Shown: piece by piece, positions 28,858 to 38,511 of the stretch
Position numbering within the stretch: the first letter of the stretch is position 1
Layout: each line of letters opens with the position of its first letter
Position numbers and translations under genes: made by a program
Notes under the pieces: generated by a model
The model's database searches: none
What the model saw: only the letters and a program-made list of their open reading frames with translations
What the model was told of the DNA's origin: nothing
Assembly (NCBI GenBank): GCA_025356275.1
Contig: JANXUK010000134.1
Span: forward strand, 1-64,000
Length of the DNA stretch: 64,000 nt
Direction: 5' to 3'
Origin: Sphingomonadales bacterium
GTDB taxonomy: Bacteria; Pseudomonadota; Alphaproteobacteria; Sphingomonadales; Sphingomonadaceae

Positions 28858-29763
28858 ATGTCTGAACAGCACGTGCGGGTGGCGATCGTGACCGGGGCCA
28901 GCTCGGGGATCGGCAGGGAGGCGGCCAAGGCGCTGGCCGCGCAAGGCTGGCGAGTGATCGCGACCGGGCGTGACCCTGCGCGCGCTGCCGCTGCCGAGGC
29001 CGAGATCCGCGCGGCCAGCCATGGCGCCAAAACCCCCGCGCCGGTCACTATGCTAACCGCCGATCTGGCACTGATGGCCGAGGCCGAGGCGCTGGCCGAC
29101 CGGATCGCTGCGTTGACCCCGCGCGTCGACGTGCTGATCAACAATGCCGGCGGTATGGCGGGCGCAATGGTGATGACCAGCGAGGGCCTTGAGGCCAATT
29201 TCGCAGGCAACCACCTCGGGCCATTTGTGCTGACACTGCGGCTGCTGCCATTGCTGCGCGCCGCCGCCAGCCAAGCCACACCCGGTGCGGTGCGGATCCT
29301 CAACACCGCCTCCGATGCCAGCGAGATGATCCCGGCGCTCAATCTGGACGACATGCAGAACCTTGCGCATTTCAGCGTCGGCGCCGCCTATTGCAGCGGC
29401 AAGCTGGCCAATGTGCTGTTCGCGCGCGCCCTCGCGACGCGGCTGGCTGGCGAGGGCATCGTCGCACATAGCGTCCATCCCGGCACCGTCGATTCCAACT
29501 TCTTCGCCAACGCCCCCGCCGCGACCCGCGCCCATACCGACAAGATGGCCAAGATGTCCGAGGCCGAGGGCGCCGATACGCTGATCTGGCTGGCCACGGC
29601 AGACGAGCCCGGGCAGGTCACCGGCGAATATTGGCATCGCCGGGCGCTGCGGACCGCCCATCCGCTGATGCATGATCCTGCCTTTATCGACCGTTTTTGG
29701 GACGCCAGCACTGCTCTGGTGGCCACGGCGCGGCTGGGTAGGGACAAATGTCCCGCGCATTGA
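28858..29763 (+). CDS. Short-chain dehydrogenase/reductase
   Basis: A 301-residue classical-type SDR related to retinol dehydrogenase/WWOX-like proteins. NADP(H) motif TGASSGIG (12-19), NNAGG, active-site Tyr178/Lys182 in AAYCSGKLAN, and PGTVDSNFF after it. GAGGGGGA lies upstream of the ATG at 28858. Substrate unknown; it is a single gene between repeat copy B and the surface-protein locus. Confidence 0.87.
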   Translation: MSEQHVRVAIVTGASSGIGREAAKALAAQGWRVIATGRDPARAAAAEAEIRAASHGAKTPAPVTMLTADLALMAEAEALADRIAALTPRVDVLINNAGGMAGAMVMTSEGLEANFAGNHLGPFVLTLRLLPLLRAAASQATPGAVRILNTASDASEMIPALNLDDMQNLAHFSVGAAYCSGKLANVLFARALATRLAGEGIVAHSVHPGTVDSNFFANAPAATRAHTDKMAKMSEAEGADTLIWLATADEPGQVTGEYWHRRALRTAHPLMHDPAFIDRFWDASTALVATARLGRDKCPAH

Positions 29764-29828
29764 GCGGCTTGCGCTTATCGGCCGGTATACGCATAAACGT
29801 GTGTGAGGCTGGCGGGTGACGGGCAGCG

Positions 29829-31697
29829 ATGCGGGGGAATGTGTTGCGGTTTGTATGGGCTTTTTGCGCGCTGTTGCTCGGCCTGCTGGGCTTTGCCGGG
29901 GTGGCCAACGCGTCCAGCTGCGCGATAGCCACCGCGCAAGGCACCACCGGCCCCGCCGCATGGCAGACCTACTGCTGGATCGACCTTTCCGCGTATGATG
30001 ACACCAACGCCCGTACCGCCAGCGGCCAGAATTTCAGCCTGACGCTGGATGATGGCACAGTGATGTCGTTCAACATGAAAGTCACCACCCCCAATGCGCT
30101 GACCGCCATTGGTGCCCCGTCGTGGAGCGGCGCGGCGATCGGCAACACTGCATTTCTGGGCATCACCGGCAAGCCGGTGCTTTATCAGACCGGGGTGGGC
30201 ACCTCGACCGTGGTGATATCGGGCATCCTGCTGACCCCGCCCGCCGGCGCCGGCGGGGCAACGGCCTATATGATGATCGCTGCCGATGGCGAATCGACCA
30301 ATAACGGCGAAACCCTCAGTTTTGCGACCAATGGCGGCAATTGGTTGTTGCTGGATCAGGCCGGGCCGATCTCCGGATCGACCTATCCGACCGCTACCGG
30401 CACCGGCACCGCGACGTTCACCGAGACCGGCGTGGCGGGCACGGTTGGCGCCTATATCATGGGCAGCAACACGCCGACCACGCTCACCACCACATTGGTC
30501 GCCGGCGGTTTGCAGGGGGCGATGTTCGCGGTGCGCTTTGCCGCCTTGCGGCTGGCTACGGTGATCACCGGCACGCGTGCGGTGGCGGCCGATCAATTCA
30601 CCTCGGCGATTCTGGCCACCGCGAACAGCGCGGTGCTGTCCTCTGGCGCGACGTCGGGTAGCGGGCTGGGGCCGTTCTATTCGGCGTCGGTGTCGACCTC
30701 CGCAGCGGTGCCGTTGACGGTGCAGGAGAGTATGGCGCCGGGCAGCACCGACACGGTCGCGCATTACCGTTCGGTGCTGAGTTGCGTCAACGCCACCGCA
30801 GGGTCGAGCACGGTGATGCCATCGGGAGTGATGACCATATCCTACGCGTTGCCGTCTCTCCAATTTGGTGATTTGTTGCAATGTACTTTCACCGAAACGC
30901 CGTATCCGCACCTCACTTTGACCAAGGCTCTGGCGGCGTCGGGGCGGCAATTTACCGGCGATCAATTCATCATCGGCATCAACCAAGGCGCGACCGGCAT
31001 CGCCAGCGTTACCACCGGCGGCACTGGCGCCACGCTGACCACCGCGACCACCGGGCAGTTTCAGGTAACCGCCGGCACCGCCTATACATTTGGCGAGCAA
31101 CCCGCCGGAACAACCGTTATGGCACAATATACGTCGACGATGGGTTGCATCAACAGCTATGCCGCCTCGACCACCACGCTGCCCACCACGGTGAGTGGTA
31201 GCATCACGCCGTTGATCGGCGACGTGGTGGCCTGTACGATCACCAATACCAAAGTGGCAGCGAACGCCAGCCTTACGGTCCTGAAGAGCTCGACGATTAT
31301 ATCCGATCCGGTTAACGGCACGACCAATGCGCGGTTCATCCCCGGCGCCATCGTGCGCTATACCTTCACCGTCGCCAACTCCGGGCCGAGCGCGGTGGAC
31401 AATAATACCGTCCTGTTGATCGATGCGCTGCCCAGCCAGCTCAGCGTCGGCACCGCTGCCAGCCCGAGCTTTGCGCAAGGCAGCCAGACCAGCGGGCTGA
31501 CCTTCACCGCCGGGACCGACATCGCTTATTCGAATTCGGCTACCGCGCCGACGACCTATGCCGGCTGCACCTATACCCCGGTGGCGGCCTATGATCCGGC
31601 GGTGCGGTTTATCTGCATCAACCCCAAGGGCGTGATGGCCGGATCGAACGGGACGGCGCCGGGCTTCACGCTGAGCATTCAGGCATCGATCAAATAG
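29829..31697 (+). CDS. CshA-type fibrillar adhesin-related secreted protein
   Basis: 622 residues with a Sec signal peptide (LLLGLLGFAGVANA-SSC). The N-terminal ~200 residues (GTTGPAAWQTYCWIDLSAYDD, ASGQNFSLTLDDGTVMSF) look like the non-repetitive domain of CshA/CshB-type adhesins. Two SpaA/prealbumin-like segments follow, each introduced by LTLTKALA-type strands and paired cysteines (SCVNATAG, CTFTETP; GCINSY, CTITNT). The end is a DUF11-like module (STIISDPVNGTTN, FIPGAIVRYTFTVANSG) nearly repeated in the 36875-37954 protein of the opposite operon. No LPXTG or barrel anchor seen, so release or capture by another protein is implied. Convergent with the giant protein gene, 9 bases between stops. 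Confidence 0.72.
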   Translation: MRGNVLRFVWAFCALLLGLLGFAGVANASSCAIATAQGTTGPAAWQTYCWIDLSAYDDTNARTASGQNFSLTLDDGTVMSFNMKVTTPNALTAIGAPSWSGAAIGNTAFLGITGKPVLYQTGVGTSTVVISGILLTPPAGAGGATAYMMIAADGESTNNGETLSFATNGGNWLLLDQAGPISGSTYPTATGTGTATFTETGVAGTVGAYIMGSNTPTTLTTTLVAGGLQGAMFAVRFAALRLATVITGTRAVAADQFTSAILATANSAVLSSGATSGSGLGPFYSASVSTSAAVPLTVQESMAPGSTDTVAHYRSVLSCVNATAGSSTVMPSGVMTISYALPSLQFGDLLQCTFTETPYPHLTLTKALAASGRQFTGDQFIIGINQGATGIASVTTGGTGATLTTATTGQFQVTAGTAYTFGEQPAGTTVMAQYTSTMGCINSYAASTTTLPTTVSGSITPLIGDVVACTITNTKVAANASLTVLKSSTIISDPVNGTTNARFIPGAIVRYTFTVANSGPSAVDNNTVLLIDALPSQLSVGTAASPSFAQGSQTSGLTFTAGTDIAYSNSATAPTTYAGCTYTPVAAYDPAVRFICINPKGVMAGSNGTAPGFTLSIQASIK

Positions 31698-31713
31698 GCC
31701 GCGAACCTATTTG
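31691..31713. terminator. Palindrome carrying both convergent stop codons
   Basis: CAAATAGG (31691-31698) and CCTATTTG (31706-31713) are perfect complements with a seven-base loop. The TAG stop of the rightward adhesin lies in the left arm and the TAG stop of the leftward giant protein in the right arm. Short and not GC-rich, so terminator strength is doubtful. Confidence 0.4.
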
Positions 31714-34700
31714 GCGTGACCGTCCAGCCCGAGGAAAGCGAAGGTTCCGGTATCGAACTTCACCTTCAGCGTCGCGAACACGCCGCGGTTGGTGTTGTTC
31801 GCGGCGGAAAAATCGGGATCGCGATAGCCGGAGAAATTGTACCCCACCACCAGCAACACGTCCTTGCGCGGCACGAACCCGATCTGCGGCCCCGCCGAAT
31901 AGCTGGTGGTGTGATCTGACACATTGGCGCGCACCGTGACGCTGCCGCCCACTTCGATCCTTGCGCCGATACCGATATGCGCATCGACCCCGGCCAGCAC
32001 GGTGGTCCCGGCCAGATTGTACCCGTCATAGGCATCGAAATTGTGGCGAACCGCCGTGAACACCCCGATTTCGGAGCGCTGGACAAAATTGTCCTCCTCC
32101 TCATCGACGTTTTTGGGCGACCAATTGGCCGAAACGCTGGCGATTACGCGGCGTGATTTGGCGTTGCCGCTGATCGCGAGGTCGGTGGTCCCGGCGGTGC
32201 CGGCGATCCCGGCAATGCTGGAGGCGGAAAGCACGCCGCTGGTCGCAACCGACGCGGCAAGCACGGTGTCGCTGCGGTATTCGGCCTTGGTCAGCAGCGC
32301 GAAACCGCTGCCCGCCGGGCGATATGCCGCGGCAATCGTGCTGTCGAGCACCGATGACGCGCTGCCATCGGTCCCGGTGGCACGCGTTACGGTGAAGCCC
32401 GAGCCGACGACGCTGCCTTCACCCAGCTGGCGGATTGCGCCGAAGGTGACGCCCCGCCGTTCGGCATATTGGCCATTGCGCATCTCGCCGCGCAGGGTCG
32501 CGCTCCACAGCCCGGCGCGCCAGGTGGCACCCAGGGTGGCGGCGGTGAAATTCTCGGTCAGCGTGCCGCTGCCATTGAGCTGACCGCCGGTGACCACGGG
32601 CTGGGCCGGGTTGATGATTTTGCTCGTATCGATGCCGCCCAGCACCTTGTTGGCGTCGAGCGAGGCATCGACGGTCAGGTGCTTGGTGATGTCCAGCGAT
32701 TGCGACAAGCCAAAGGCGGCGAAGCTGCGCGCGCCATACTCGGCAATGCTCTGGTCGCCGGCGGTGGCGGTGACCTTGGCCCCGCGCCACGGCTGCATCT
32801 CGAAACCGATCCGCCCGGTGCGGGTGGAAATGGCACTCCCATGCGCGATCTCATAACTGCCGATCAGCTTGACCTTGGGGGTCAGCAGATAGCGCAGGGT
32901 CAGCGTATCGGTGGCGGGTTGATCAATGGATTGGGTCTGGCCCAGGCCAAAGCTGGTGGCGGCCTCGATCTCGAGCCGGCCCTTGAAGAACTGCTTGGCC
33001 ACACCTGCTTCGATCACCGTCGAGTGATCGGTGTCGCCGGTGGCCAGCCGGTCGTTCAGCGTGCTGATGCCAAGGCGCAGGTCGGCGGCGCGGGTCTTGT
33101 ACTCGGCCTTGACCTGCAGGGCCTGGCGCATTTCATCATTGGTCAGACTGTGGTCGATCCACGCGCTGGTGGTGATGGACAGCGCCTCATTGATGCGTAG
33201 CCGGGCGTCGAGCCCGAATTTCCGGCGGCCCTGCTCGGCAGTGGCGTTCTGGCCGGCGCCATAGCCCTGATCGGTCGAGCGGGCATAGGCCAGCATGTCG
33301 AGCTTGTGGTCGTGATGCTCGGCCTCGACCTGCCACGCCTGGCTAATGGTGCCATTGGTCTGGCTGACCCCGGCTTCGGCACGAATTTCGGTCTTTGCGG
33401 AGAGCTTGGCTTTGAGGTCGACTGCGCCCAGATTGGTCCGGCCCAGATCGCTGTGATCGCTGATAGCGGTGGCGCCGACGCGGACCTTGCCATTGTGGCT
33501 GGTCCAGTCGGCACGCACGCCGCCGACCAGCGCATCGGCGGCGCCAACGGCGGGATCGACATCGTAATCGGCGACGATGAACTGCGGGTTGAGCGAGGGA
33601 TCATGGCTCAAGATCGGTTGTTTGAAGGTCACGGTGCCGGCCAGCAGGTCGATGTCATAATCGGTAAAGCGCGTCAGCTCCTGCGTCGACACGATCACTT
33701 CCGAACGGAAACGGTCGCGCACCACCAGTGTGATATGTTCGCTATTCGCCACCACGACATTGCTGCCCAGCGAATAGGGGCCGGACAGGCCGCCGCCCTG
33801 GATCTCGATGTGGCGATGCGTGGTCGCGGTCTTGGCGCCGAACGCCTGCATATGCAGCCCGCCGATGCTGGCTTCGGCCTTTACGCCCGTGAGAGTGCGC
33901 TGATAGCGGGCGAGCTGCGTCTGGGCGAAGCCAGTCTCGAAATCGCCGAACAACGCGTAGAAGCCCTTAGCCTCGATGCGGACATAGAGCTTGTTGCGGC
34001 TGGCCGCATCGAAACGCCGGCTCGAACCATCGGCGAACACCGTGTAATAGGCGCGGGGATCAATCGCGCCTAGCAACTGCTGATCGCCGGTCTGCTTGGC
34101 GCTGTCATAGGCTACCGTCAGCAGATATTTGCCTAGCACGCGCCCCTTGGCATAGAATGCGGTGCGGGCATGGGTGCCCAGATCGCTGCTGAAGGTGCCG
34201 GTACGCTCCATCACATCGGCGATGCTGCGCGCGCCGACCGAACCTTCGGCAAGACCGACGAGAGTCCATTTCATGTCGCCGGGCACCACCCAGCTGTCGA
34301 TGGCCTGTTGGCGCTTTTGCTGATGGTCCTCGAAATTGAAGTCGAGATGCAGCGCGCCGCTGACCAGCGTGGGGGCCAGCTCGATCAGCGCGATGCCATC
34401 GTCGCCCTTGACGGTCCAGTGCGGCGATGTCCGGCCCAGGCCCGACAGCGCGCGCGACTGCATCGCGTCAATGGCCTCGGCGCTCTCATACGACGAGCCC
34501 AGCGTATATTCGCCCGAGATGCCGGCATGGACCGGGCGGCCGTTGCGGTCGAGCACACGCAGCGCGATTACCGGACGCGTGCGCCCATCGGCGACCAGAT
34601 GCGTCAACTGGGGCACCAGCTGTACCTGAACGGCCAACTGGTTGAAATGGACCTCGCGGGTCAGCGTCTGCGCGACGGAGCCATCGGCGTTGCGGATGGT

Positions 34701-36821
34701 GGCGATCAGATGCGTGCTCTCGCCTTCGATCGGAACACCGCGCCATATCGAGACTGCCCAGGCGCCATTGGCCGAGACCTTGACCCCGTCGAAGGCGACC
34801 GGCGGCACCGGGGCGCCATTGGCCGACAGCTCAATCTTTTGACCGGAGCGGTGGCGGATGACGACACGCAGGACGGGCGCGCGGGGGTTGTAATCGATGG
34901 CGGGGAACAGGAAATCGGCGGGGCCATCGCCCTGCGCCAGCCAGTCGGTCAGGCCGCCGGCCGCCGCCCGGTCCGACAGCGTGCCGTCGGGCATGGTGGT
35001 GGCGTCGGGGTCGGGCTTGGCGTTGGAAGCGGCCGGCGCGGCATCATCGTGGCCGCGGGCCGGCAATGTGGCATAGAAATCCGCGACCGCGAGGCTGCCG
35101 CCCTGACCGCTGACGAAGCGCGAGATGGCGCTGCCGGCGGTGCGCGCGCTGCGGCCGCAATCAAGGAACTGGCCGCCCTCGGGCAGGGTCGAGGGCATGA
35201 CCTGCGCGACATGATCGCCGGGGACCAGGCCGTCGAAGTGGTAACGCCCGTCGCGGTCGGTAACGGCAAAGCTGCCATCCTCCAGCATCACGCGGACGCC
35301 GGGGATGCCGTGATGCGGGTCATGCGCGACGCAGCCGCCATCGGTGACGCGGCCGATCACGGTCATGCGGTCGGTGAGGTTGTCGGCCTCGATGCGGACG
35401 ATGGCGCTGGCATAGGCGGGCAGGCCGCGCGAGTCGGTGGCGGTGGCCTTGTTCTCGGCCTGACCGGGCGCGGCACCGGACCTGACGGTGGCGGCATAGG
35501 TGACTACCGCGCTGGCGCCGGGGGCTAGTGTGCCAATCGCGACGGTCATCGAGGAACCGTCAGCAGCGAATGTTGCAGCACCTTGGATAGTTTGTCCGTT
35601 GACGCGAACCGAATTGGCACGAAAGCGGAGTGAGCGGGCGGGCGTATCAACCACCGACACGCCGCGCTTCACATGCAGCGTATCGGTGTTGCGCGCGGTC
35701 AGTGTATAGAACACCACATCCCCGGGCTGAGCCGAGGCGCGCGAAGCGGTTTTGGTCAGCGATACTGCGACTGGCGGGCGGTCGACCGGGATGTCGACCC
35801 GCACCGATTCCGGGCTGGCGATGGTCAGCGCGCCGCCATAGGACGCAGCGGTGATGATCGTCGGGCTGCCATCAGGACGCACGATGCCGGCCAGGCCAGC
35901 CTGCGCGACCGCAGAAGGCGCGATATAGGGCGAGGGCGGGGTGATCAGGATCTTGTACTGGCCGGTATAGACCAGCGGGAAGCGATATTCGCCCGGCAGC
36001 AGCTGGTAATTGTTGCCCAGCGCGTCCTTGACGGTCGAGCCGCTGATCTCGGTCGAGGGCCATGCGGTGACGCCGTCGGGCGCCAGAACGCGGGCCGGCT
36101 GGCCGGTCGTGGCATCAACCAGCGTGATCTGCGCGCCATTGACCGGGGTGCCGTCCTCGCTATCGAACACAATACCGAACGGGTCGGCCAGAACTTCCAG
36201 TTGCGCGGTAGCAATGGGGGTGGTCTGGCTGGAAATCACGGCCTGGATGGCGATTGTGTCGCCGGCATTGACGCTGAGATGGCAATCGCCGGCGACCGGC
36301 TGGGGCGGAATGCCGGTGGTGGGCACCGCGCCAACGAAGACGCCGCTGTTCGGGCCGGTTTCGAATGCCTGTATGGTTTCCCGGTCACCGCTGGATGTAA
36401 CCAAAACGGTTGTTACACTGTCAATCACATTCGCGTTCAGGTTCGCTTGCGGCGCGTAGAGCCGAAAATAGAACACGTCGCCGATATGCACTGTGGTCGC
36501 CTGCTCGACGGAGGCGACCTGGGTGTTACCGGTAAAGATGCCTGGAACGTTGAGCGTCTGGCCACCGCACATTGAGGGGGTGAAAGACAGCGGGGTTGTC
36601 GCGCCCTGCGAGACCACAAAGGTCTGCAGCGTTACCGGTGTGGGCGAGACTGAAAAAACGACGCTGTTCGACACAGCCGAAACCGGCTGTCCCGACAGCG
36701 TCCAAGACGCCGTGGCGGTGTTGGTGATCGTCTGTGCCTTCAACCCGGGCGCGATCAGCAAGCCCAGGGCGCACGAAGACGCCACCGCCACCTGCCTCAA
36801 AAGGCGGAAGCAGTTCTTCAT
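31707..36821 (-). CDS. Giant DUF11-module outer-membrane protein with predicted C-terminal beta-barrel
   Basis: About 1704 residues. After a signal peptide (GLLIAPGLKA-Q) comes the module ITNTATASWTLSG shared with the two small proteins upstream. A DUF11-like Ig module follows (VSLTKTASRASAQPGD...VFYTLTARN), then an SdrD/CarboxypepD-like module (GIPGVRVMLEDGSFAVTDRDGRYHFDG), further beta-sandwich segments, and a long C-terminal region of alternating amphipathic strands from roughly residue 900 (KLYVRIEAKGFYALFGDFE, RFRSEVIVSTQELTRFTDYDID) to the end. That pattern suggests an outer-membrane barrel of many strands. No TonB-dependent plug motif seen. Last gene of the four-gene operon; the upstream gene stop is 54 bases away. 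ATG 36821 is chosen for the signal peptide; a TTG at 36878 is possible. It could anchor or export the smaller secreted proteins; that is inference. Confidence 0.75.
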   Translation of the reverse strand: MKNCFRLLRQVAVASSCALGLLIAPGLKAQTITNTATASWTLSGQPVSAVSNSVVFSVSPTPVTLQTFVVSQGATTPLSFTPSMCGGQTLNVPGIFTGNTQVASVEQATTVHIGDVFYFRLYAPQANLNANVIDSVTTVLVTSSGDRETIQAFETGPNSGVFVGAVPTTGIPPQPVAGDCHLSVNAGDTIAIQAVISSQTTPIATAQLEVLADPFGIVFDSEDGTPVNGAQITLVDATTGQPARVLAPDGVTAWPSTEISGSTVKDALGNNYQLLPGEYRFPLVYTGQYKILITPPSPYIAPSAVAQAGLAGIVRPDGSPTIITAASYGGALTIASPESVRVDIPVDRPPVAVSLTKTASRASAQPGDVVFYTLTARNTDTLHVKRGVSVVDTPARSLRFRANSVRVNGQTIQGAATFAADGSSMTVAIGTLAPGASAVVTYAATVRSGAAPGQAENKATATDSRGLPAYASAIVRIEADNLTDRMTVIGRVTDGGCVAHDPHHGIPGVRVMLEDGSFAVTDRDGRYHFDGLVPGDHVAQVMPSTLPEGGQFLDCGRSARTAGSAISRFVSGQGGSLAVADFYATLPARGHDDAAPAASNAKPDPDATTMPDGTLSDRAAAGGLTDWLAQGDGPADFLFPAIDYNPRAPVLRVVIRHRSGQKIELSANGAPVPPVAFDGVKVSANGAWAVSIWRGVPIEGESTHLIATIRNADGSVAQTLTREVHFNQLAVQVQLVPQLTHLVADGRTRPVIALRVLDRNGRPVHAGISGEYTLGSSYESAEAIDAMQSRALSGLGRTSPHWTVKGDDGIALIELAPTLVSGALHLDFNFEDHQQKRQQAIDSWVVPGDMKWTLVGLAEGSVGARSIADVMERTGTFSSDLGTHARTAFYAKGRVLGKYLLTVAYDSAKQTGDQQLLGAIDPRAYYTVFADGSSRRFDAASRNKLYVRIEAKGFYALFGDFETGFAQTQLARYQRTLTGVKAEASIGGLHMQAFGAKTATTHRHIEIQGGGLSGPYSLGSNVVVANSEHITLVVRDRFRSEVIVSTQELTRFTDYDIDLLAGTVTFKQPILSHDPSLNPQFIVADYDVDPAVGAADALVGGVRADWTSHNGKVRVGATAISDHSDLGRTNLGAVDLKAKLSAKTEIRAEAGVSQTNGTISQAWQVEAEHHDHKLDMLAYARSTDQGYGAGQNATAEQGRRKFGLDARLRINEALSITTSAWIDHSLTNDEMRQALQVKAEYKTRAADLRLGISTLNDRLATGDTDHSTVIEAGVAKQFFKGRLEIEAATSFGLGQTQSIDQPATDTLTLRYLLTPKVKLIGSYEIAHGSAISTRTGRIGFEMQPWRGAKVTATAGDQSIAEYGARSFAAFGLSQSLDITKHLTVDASLDANKVLGGIDTSKIINPAQPVVTGGQLNGSGTLTENFTAATLGATWRAGLWSATLRGEMRNGQYAERRGVTFGAIRQLGEGSVVGSGFTVTRATGTDGSASSVLDSTIAAAYRPAGSGFALLTKAEYRSDTVLAASVATSGVLSASSIAGIAGTAGTTDLAISGNAKSRRVIASVSANWSPKNVDEEEDNFVQRSEIGVFTAVRHNFDAYDGYNLAGTTVLAGVDAHIGIGARIEVGGSVTVRANVSDHTTSYSAGPQIGFVPRKDVLLVVGYNFSGYRDPDFSAANNTNRGVFATLKVKFDTGTFAFLGLDGHAK

Positions 36822-36874
36822 TGTATTGTTGGTGAGGCGGCAAGCCACGCTTTGTGTCCTGCCGCCCCCCTTCC

Positions 36875-37954
36875 TCAATTAATCGTCACGCGGAACCGCA
36901 GCGTTTCGGTAGCGCCTGCGGCCAGATTGTTCAGTGTGCCGCTGACGGTCGGCGTCGGAGCGGCCGAATAGGTGCCCCCCGCCGCGCCGTCGGCATTGCA
37001 GGTCGAGGTGCCGTTGTTGAACGTACCGTTTTGCAGCACGTTGAAGCTGGCGACATAGCTCGTCTGCGAGGGCAGAGGATCGCCGATGGCCAGATTGGTG
37101 GCCGTGGCAGCGCCCGCAGCATTGGCGACAACGATGCAATATTCCACCACGGCGCCCGGAATTGCCTTGGGGCTGGTGGTGCCGTTGATCGGATCGCTGA
37201 TGATGGTGCTCAGCTTTTGTACGGTGAGCTGCGCCGCCGAAACGGTGTAGTCGCCTTTGGCCGACATCTTGTCATCATTTGCAACATCGGTACCGCCGGT
37301 GCCAACGCCGTCTGCAAAGACGGTGAAGCTGGTGCCCTGCTTGGTGCCATTGACCAGAGTCTGGTTGGCGGTCGTGCCGGTGCTGCTTGCGGCCGAACCC
37401 TGGCCGGTTGCGGTCAGAACCACGCCGGCAACCTGGGTGTTGGTGGCGCTGCTCGGTACGTTCGCCAGGACGAAGATCGTCTTGGTGGCGTCCGGGGCAA
37501 CGTCATTCAGCGAGGTGATCACCGCATCACCAGCCGCATAGACTCCCGTACCCGCCGTATCGGCGTAATACGTGAAGCTGGCGACGTCGAACGCATCGGT
37601 GCCGCCGTGCTGCGCGGTGGCGCCGGTGGTCTGGTTGGTGGCGGCCAGCCCGAAGCTGAGCGTGTCGTTCGACGAGTTGGTAACCTGCCAGGTGGTCACA
37701 GCGCCGGTCTGGCCCGGCGACACCGCTGTGGTGGAGCCGGTGTTGACGACGGTGAAATTGACCTTGCGGTCAACCGTGATCACATTCGAGGCCGAACTGG
37801 CCGTCTGGGCAACGCCGCCAACGTTGAAGTTGACGCTAACCGTATTGGTAATCGTAGAACCGGCGAGTGTACCTGCGGCGCTAGCCGTGGTCGCACCCAG
37901 CACGGAGAGAGCGGCAAAAGAAACCGCCCCCAACAGTTTGCTGGTGAATGTCAT
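36875..37954 (-). CDS. Secreted DUF11-like surface protein
   Basis: A 359-residue exported protein. Signal peptide ends near TTASA-AG. Next comes the module STITNTVSVNFNVGG...SNVITVDRKV shared with the neighbouring operon proteins, a central beta-rich region with a calcium-like DTAGTGVYAAGDAV turn, then a C-terminal DUF11-like module (STIISDPINGTTSPKAIPGAVVEY). That last motif recurs in the convergent adhesin as STIISDPVNGTTN. Only two cysteines. GGAGG sits five bases before the ATG at 37954; a slightly longer start at 37966 is less likely. No membrane anchor. Third gene of the operon. Confidence 0.75.
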   Translation of the reverse strand: MTFTSKLLGAVSFAALSVLGATTASAAGTLAGSTITNTVSVNFNVGGVAQTASSASNVITVDRKVNFTVVNTGSTTAVSPGQTGAVTTWQVTNSSNDTLSFGLAATNQTTGATAQHGGTDAFDVASFTYYADTAGTGVYAAGDAVITSLNDVAPDATKTIFVLANVPSSATNTQVAGVVLTATGQGSAASSTGTTANQTLVNGTKQGTSFTVFADGVGTGGTDVANDDKMSAKGDYTVSAAQLTVQKLSTIISDPINGTTSPKAIPGAVVEYCIVVANAAGAATATNLAIGDPLPSQTSYVASFNVLQNGTFNNGTSTCNADGAAGGTYSAAPTPTVSGTLNNLAAGATETLRFRVTIN

Positions 37955-38021
37955 TATAGCCTCCATGGTGTGTAACTGACCCGCTTACCCCGCCCGCGAA
38001 TCTGGGCCAGACCGTGCCCGC

Positions 38022-38501
38022 TCAGCGGACCACGGCATGATACGAAACTGTGGCCGAAGCCCCCGGCGCGATGGCAGCGATGGTCCAGCGCAGGTGGCTG
38101 ACATCGCTGGCCTGCGCGGCGCGGCGGCCGCCTTTGCCGTCGCTGACGGTCAGTGCGGCAAGCTTGCCCCAGCTGGCGCCGCCATCGACCGACACGTCGA
38201 AGGTGCCGAAGCCGTCGCTGGCCAGCAGGACCTGCGCTGGCACCGGATCAACCAGCACAAAATTGGTCGCCGGCACCGCGCCGTCATTGTGGCAGATCAT
38301 CGTGATCACCAGATGGTTGCCCGGCGAAACCGTCGTAGCATCGACCAGCTCATGCCGGATCGCGGTGCCCTCGGTGACGATCCTGTCGAGCTGCATTGTG
38401 TTGGACACCGAGACAGTGGCACCGGGGGCCGCAAAAGCGACTGGCGCCATGGACAAGCCGGCAACAAGCCCAACCAGGCAGATTAAAGGTTTGATACGCA
38501 A
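38022..38501 (-). CDS. Small secreted DUF11-like protein, TTG start
   Basis: 159 residues. The upstream frame is open but not protein-like; a TTG at 38501 preceded by AAGGAA gives a clean signal peptide (LICLVGLVAGLSMAPVAFA-AP). The AAGGAA overlaps the stop of the upstream gene, which ends ten bases earlier, implying coupled translation. The mature part is one Ig-like module (SVSNTMQLDRIVTEG, SPGNHLVITMICHNDG, NFVLVDPVPAQVLLASD) as found in DUF11-type repeat proteins. The smallest member of the operon, perhaps a cap or subunit; unproven. Confidence 0.72.
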   Translation of the reverse strand: MRIKPLICLVGLVAGLSMAPVAFAAPGATVSVSNTMQLDRIVTEGTAIRHELVDATTVSPGNHLVITMICHNDGAVPATNFVLVDPVPAQVLLASDGFGTFDVSVDGGASWGKLAALTVSDGKGGRRAAQASDVSHLRWTIAAIAPGASATVSYHAVVR

Positions 38502-38511
38502 AGCGAATTCC

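Noticed and set aside
28858-28866. Alternative idea that repeat copy B and the SDR gene form a mobile unit
   Set aside because: The repeat is 249 bases from the SDR start with no matching copy on the other side of the gene.
29775-31478. 567-residue minus-strand open frame opposite the CshA-like adhesin
   Set aside because: Arg/Gly/His-rich, no protein-like pattern, fully antisense to a gene with a signal peptide and recognisable domains.
34170-35528. 452-residue plus-strand open frame inside the giant protein gene
   Set aside because: Shadow of the barrel protein; low-complexity Gly/Ala/Asp/Arg composition typical of antisense GC-rich frames.
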